The notes under the pieces: generated by a model | Databases searched by the model: none | Seen by the model: the letters and a program-made list of their open reading frames with translations, nothing else | What the model was told of the DNA's origin: nothing | NCBI GenBank assembly: GCA_019307645.1 | Contig: JAFDJF010000051.1 | Location: forward strand, 1-8,637 | Reading direction: 5' to 3' | Origin: Deltaproteobacteria bacterium | GTDB taxonomy: Bacteria > Desulfobacterota > DSM-4660 > Desulfatiglandales > Desulfatiglandaceae | Length of the DNA stretch: 8,637 nucleotides | Part shown: piece by piece, positions 6,601-8,637 of the stretch | Numbering within the stretch: position 1 is the stretch's first letter | Layout of the letters: the number at the start of each line of letters is the position of its first letter | Made by a program: the position numbers and the translations under genes

Positions 6601-6684
6601 CTATAGCGTTCCGCTGATTCCAGCATCAGCAGCGACAGCGTTCAATGCTTTACCAGGTTTGTCGGCATCACCGATGATATATGT
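6601..6684 (-). pseudogene. Relic resembling the C-terminus of a flavin/NADH oxidoreductase
   Basis: In the 113-base gap between the SDR stop and the next start, one frame reads TYIIGDADKPGKALNAVAAD and then AGISGTL before a TAG at 6603-6601. The pattern Y-x-I-G-D-A-x-x-P-x-K-A-x-x-A resembles the last segment of NADH:flavin oxidoreductase / 2,4-dienoyl-CoA reductase type enzymes, where the GDA-P motif contacts FAD near the C-terminus. It has no start codon and no upstream body; the similarity begins within about 12 bases of the SDR stop. I read it as a fossil left after most of such a gene was deleted. The stretch is only ~28 codons, so chance cannot be excluded. Confidence 0.35.
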
Positions 6685-6695
6685 AAGGAAGAGTG

Positions 6696-7490
6696 TTACT
6701 CTCCTGAAAACGGTTCGTGGCCCGAAAGGTTCAAAAAGGAGGTAATCCCGCCATCCACAACCAGTGCTTCACCGGTAATGGCCGAAGCATCTTCGCTGCA
6801 CAGAAAAGCAACGACAGCCGCGATCTCCTCCGGCTGAAGCAGTCTTCCCAGGGCACTCATGTTTTCCATCTCCTCACGGGAATTTTTTGAAAATTCGTTC
6901 ATAAAATCAAGCAGCGGTGTCTCCACAATCCCGGGGCATATGGCGTTTGCCCGGATTCCCACGCGGCCGTATTCAATGGCCACATTTTTGGTGAAATTAA
7001 CAACACCTGCTTTGGCGGTGCAGTAGGGTGACGCCATCATTTCTCCGCCATATGCCTCGATGGATGCGGTATTCACTATTGATCCTCCCCCGCGCTTCAG
7101 CATGGCCGGGATAGCGGCCTTGCACCCGTAAAATACTGCTGTCAGCATGATCCGGATGCTTTTATCCCAGTCTTCCAGACCGATATCAGCCACCCACCCG
7201 CCGCTGGACCAGATGGCATTATTGTGGATAATATCAAGACCGCCGAACCGCTCTACAGCAAAATCAACCGTAGCCTTGACCTGGGAAAACTCCCCTACAT
7301 CACAATGTCTGTATGCGGCTTTTCCTCCTTCGGCATTAATTTCTTTAACCACAGATTCTCCCAGTTCATCGTTGATATCAACACACACTACGGCAGCACC
7401 CTCCCTTGAAAGGCGGTCCATGGTTGCCTTGCCGATGCCGGATGCCCCACCGGTCACGATGGCCACTTTTCCGTCAAAACGTCCCATCAT
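6696..7490 (-). CDS. Short-chain dehydrogenase/reductase (SDR), classical type
   Basis: A 264-residue cytoplasmic NAD(P)-dependent alcohol/ketone oxidoreductase of the classical SDR family, of normal length. The cofactor site is TGGASGIG (13-20). D38 after the second strand suggests NAD(H) preference. CDV (63-65) and NNA (90-92, followed by I rather than the usual G) are also present. The catalytic residues are S143, Y156 and K160 (YCTAK), followed by the PGIVETP loop (186-192). The Asn of the usual catalytic tetrad is replaced by Met115 (IRIMLTAVFYG). The start has CAGGAGAG upstream; a second ATG directly follows the first, so MGRF could equally be the start. It lies 27 bases after the winged-helix Fe-S gene, which suggests one transcript. 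The substrate is not determinable, perhaps a hydroxylated ring or a 3-hydroxyacyl-type compound. Confidence 0.92.
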   Translation of the reverse strand: MMGRFDGKVAIVTGGASGIGKATMDRLSREGAAVVCVDINDELGESVVKEINAEGGKAAYRHCDVGEFSQVKATVDFAVERFGGLDIIHNNAIWSSGGWVADIGLEDWDKSIRIMLTAVFYGCKAAIPAMLKRGGGSIVNTASIEAYGGEMMASPYCTAKAGVVNFTKNVAIEYGRVGIRANAICPGIVETPLLDFMNEFSKNSREEMENMSALGRLLQPEEIAAVVAFLCSEDASAITGEALVVDGGITSFLNLSGHEPFSGE

Positions 7491-7517
7491 AATCTCTCCT
7501 GTATTCTGTTCAAACGA

Positions 7518-8513
7518 TTAACCATTCCTCCGAACAAGCTGGATAGATTCTGTCGTGCATGAAGGGACACATACACCGCACCCAATGCATTTGTCACGGT
7601 TCACGGATGCTGTTTCATCGACCCCCATTGCCTCTACAGGACAGCGTTGTGCACAGATTTCACACCCTGTGCAGGTCTCGGCATCGACTTCAGGGATAAA
7701 CGGGCTTGGCAAAAATACCTCATGCCCCAGGTTCTGCCCGTGAAATATTGCACAGCAGTCGTTACAGCAGTTGCAGATACAATTCTGAATATTTATCGTA
7801 TGGACGAGGCCGTCCTCATTGCAGTCTTCCAGTAATTTTACGGTCTCGTCCCAGGAAAGTTCACGGGCCAGGCCGTGTTTTACCGTCCACTTGCTCAATT
7901 CACCGGTATGGAGACAGGTCTCAAGAATATGCTTACAGTGATTGCCGGGATCTGCGATCCAGTGAGTCAAACGGCACGGGCAGGGAGACACGCTCCAGTG
8001 GCCTTCGTTTTTAATCGATTCTACTAAATTTTCTTCAGGAGTGGTTCCTTCGGGCAAGGCTTTTACTCCGGCCCATACAGGGGCAAAAGGCGTGCCGAGC
8101 GCGCAAAGCTTCTGTTCCGACCATTCTTTTAAAACTTTGTGCAGGGTTTTTGCCAGTTCCACAGTGTAAGGAAATTTAATATTGCCCCACATGCCTGTTT
8201 CAGTGATACCCGGGGCAGCCATGGTCACAGCCCGGTATGTCGGATCATCACTGGATACTTCGTAATACATGGTTCCTTTGTCCGACATGGTCAGCAGCAT
8301 CTTTTTCAGCTCGTCTTTCTCAATACCGGATACTTCGGCAATTTCATCGATTTTTTTGCCTTCAAACCGAGCTATCAGAGCCAGGCGTGCTTCGGCCTCA
8401 GTAAACTGAAGACTTAACAGCTTGAGAAACGTCGGTGTTTCCGGTGGGCCAACAACATCTTCATTCCGATACATTTCAGCCAGTTCTTCGTAAATCTCCA
8501 TATCGTCTGTCAT
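7518..8513 (-). CDS. Winged-helix plus double-ferredoxin Cys-rich Fe-S protein
   Basis: A 331-residue protein. The N-terminal region (about 35-100) looks like a winged helix-turn-helix: QFTEAEARLALIARFEGKKI, then DEIAEVSGIEKDELKKMLLT, then a beta-like wing. A middle domain carries CPCR (C178, C180), C193 and C200, then a dense cluster CICNCCNDCC (C245-C254). Two regular ferredoxin-type 4Fe-4S sites follow (C281, C284, C287, C291 and C309, C312, C315, C319). It could be an electron carrier whose helix-turn-helix serves protein contact, or an Fe-S redox sensor that binds DNA. The start at 8513 (MTDDME) is chosen over 8528 because AAAGGAG lies five bases before it, inside the longer frame. It shares its C-terminal two-thirds layout with the protein at 804-1733. 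As the first complete gene of the visible run it may head or regulate the cluster. Confidence 0.87.
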   Translation of the reverse strand: MTDDMEIYEELAEMYRNEDVVGPPETPTFLKLLSLQFTEAEARLALIARFEGKKIDEIAEVSGIEKDELKKMLLTMSDKGTMYYEVSSDDPTYRAVTMAAPGITETGMWGNIKFPYTVELAKTLHKVLKEWSEQKLCALGTPFAPVWAGVKALPEGTTPEENLVESIKNEGHWSVSPCPCRLTHWIADPGNHCKHILETCLHTGELSKWTVKHGLARELSWDETVKLLEDCNEDGLVHTINIQNCICNCCNDCCAIFHGQNLGHEVFLPSPFIPEVDAETCTGCEICAQRCPVEAMGVDETASVNRDKCIGCGVCVPSCTTESIQLVRRNG

Positions 8514-8518
8514 TTTTT

Positions 8519-8525
8519 CTCCTTT
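8519..8525 (-). promoter_or_regulatory. Shine-Dalgarno that fixes the start at 8513
   Basis: AAAGGAG on the minus strand ends five bases before the ATG at 8513-8511. It lies inside the coding sequence that would follow from the earlier ATG at 8528, so the shorter protein is favoured. It also touches the stop codon of the partial gene upstream (8527-8525), an arrangement typical of coupled translation. Confidence 0.7.
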
Positions 8526-8637
8526 CATTCGGCTTTTGAAACCTGGTCCTCAGGGCCAGTCGAAGATCCCGCTATTCGGGGGTCAGAGAGTGATGGCTCT
8601 GCCGTGTTGATAGGGACTAATTGATAATAGTGATCTA
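8525..8637 (-). CDS. Partial gene, C-terminus only, unknown product
   Basis: One minus-strand frame is open from the right window edge for 36 codons and stops with TGA at 8527-8525. The other two minus-strand frames are closed by stops in this interval. The peptide begins DHYYQLVPINTAEPSLSDPR and ends EDQVSKAE. It is polar, likely a disordered tail, and I do not recognise a family. The stop directly abuts the Shine-Dalgarno of the next gene, which is what a tightly packed operon would show. An open run of this length is not rare by chance, so the call is tentative. Confidence 0.35.
   Translation of the reverse strand, partial: DHYYQLVPINTAEPSLSDPRIAGSSTGPEDQVSKAE

Overview
The window looks like part of an anaerobic catabolic gene cluster from a strict anaerobe. 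The best guess is a sulfate-reducing or related Desulfobacterota (deltaproteobacterial) genome. The reasons are a tungsten/molybdenum aldehyde:ferredoxin oxidoreductase (AOR) family enzyme, two cysteine-rich ferredoxin-like proteins, strong AGGAGG-type ribosome binding sites, moderate GC, and small palindromic repeats of a type common in that group. The taxonomy is inference. All genes I can support are on the minus strand, so the cluster reads from high to low coordinates.

Layout in reading order: a partial C-terminus at the window edge (8637-8525); a winged-helix plus Fe-S protein (8513-7518); a short-chain dehydrogenase (7490-6696); a ~28-codon relic resembling the C-terminus of a flavin oxidoreductase (6684-6601); a CrtC/AttH lipocalin-like protein (6582-5467); an AOR-family oxidoreductase (5361-3394); and an APH-like phosphotransferase (3345-2197) whose frame continues through one UGA into a well-conserved SCP2 lipid-binding domain ending at 1969. 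After these come a ~119-bp palindromic MITE-like repeat (1909-1791), a possible promoter, and a second Fe-S protein (1733-804). The left end holds gene debris: the C-terminal part of a phytoene-dehydrogenase-like FAD enzyme (724-368), an AOR-like C-terminal tail (277-203), and a long foldback structure running off the left edge (168-1).

How it may work together (inference): the SDR, the CrtC/AttH-like protein and the phosphotransferase-SCP2 protein all belong to families often met around hydrophobic substrates such as terpenoids, steroids or long acyl-CoA esters. The AOR would carry out a low-potential aldehyde/acid or ring-redox step, and the Cys-rich Fe-S proteins would pass electrons or sense redox state.

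Most worth a second look: the in-frame UGA before an intact SCP2 domain (selenocysteine or a fresh nonsense mutation); the long foldback whose wobble pairs all favour plus-strand RNA; and the repeated pattern of C-terminus-only gene relics, which suggests the cluster has been cut and rejoined several times.
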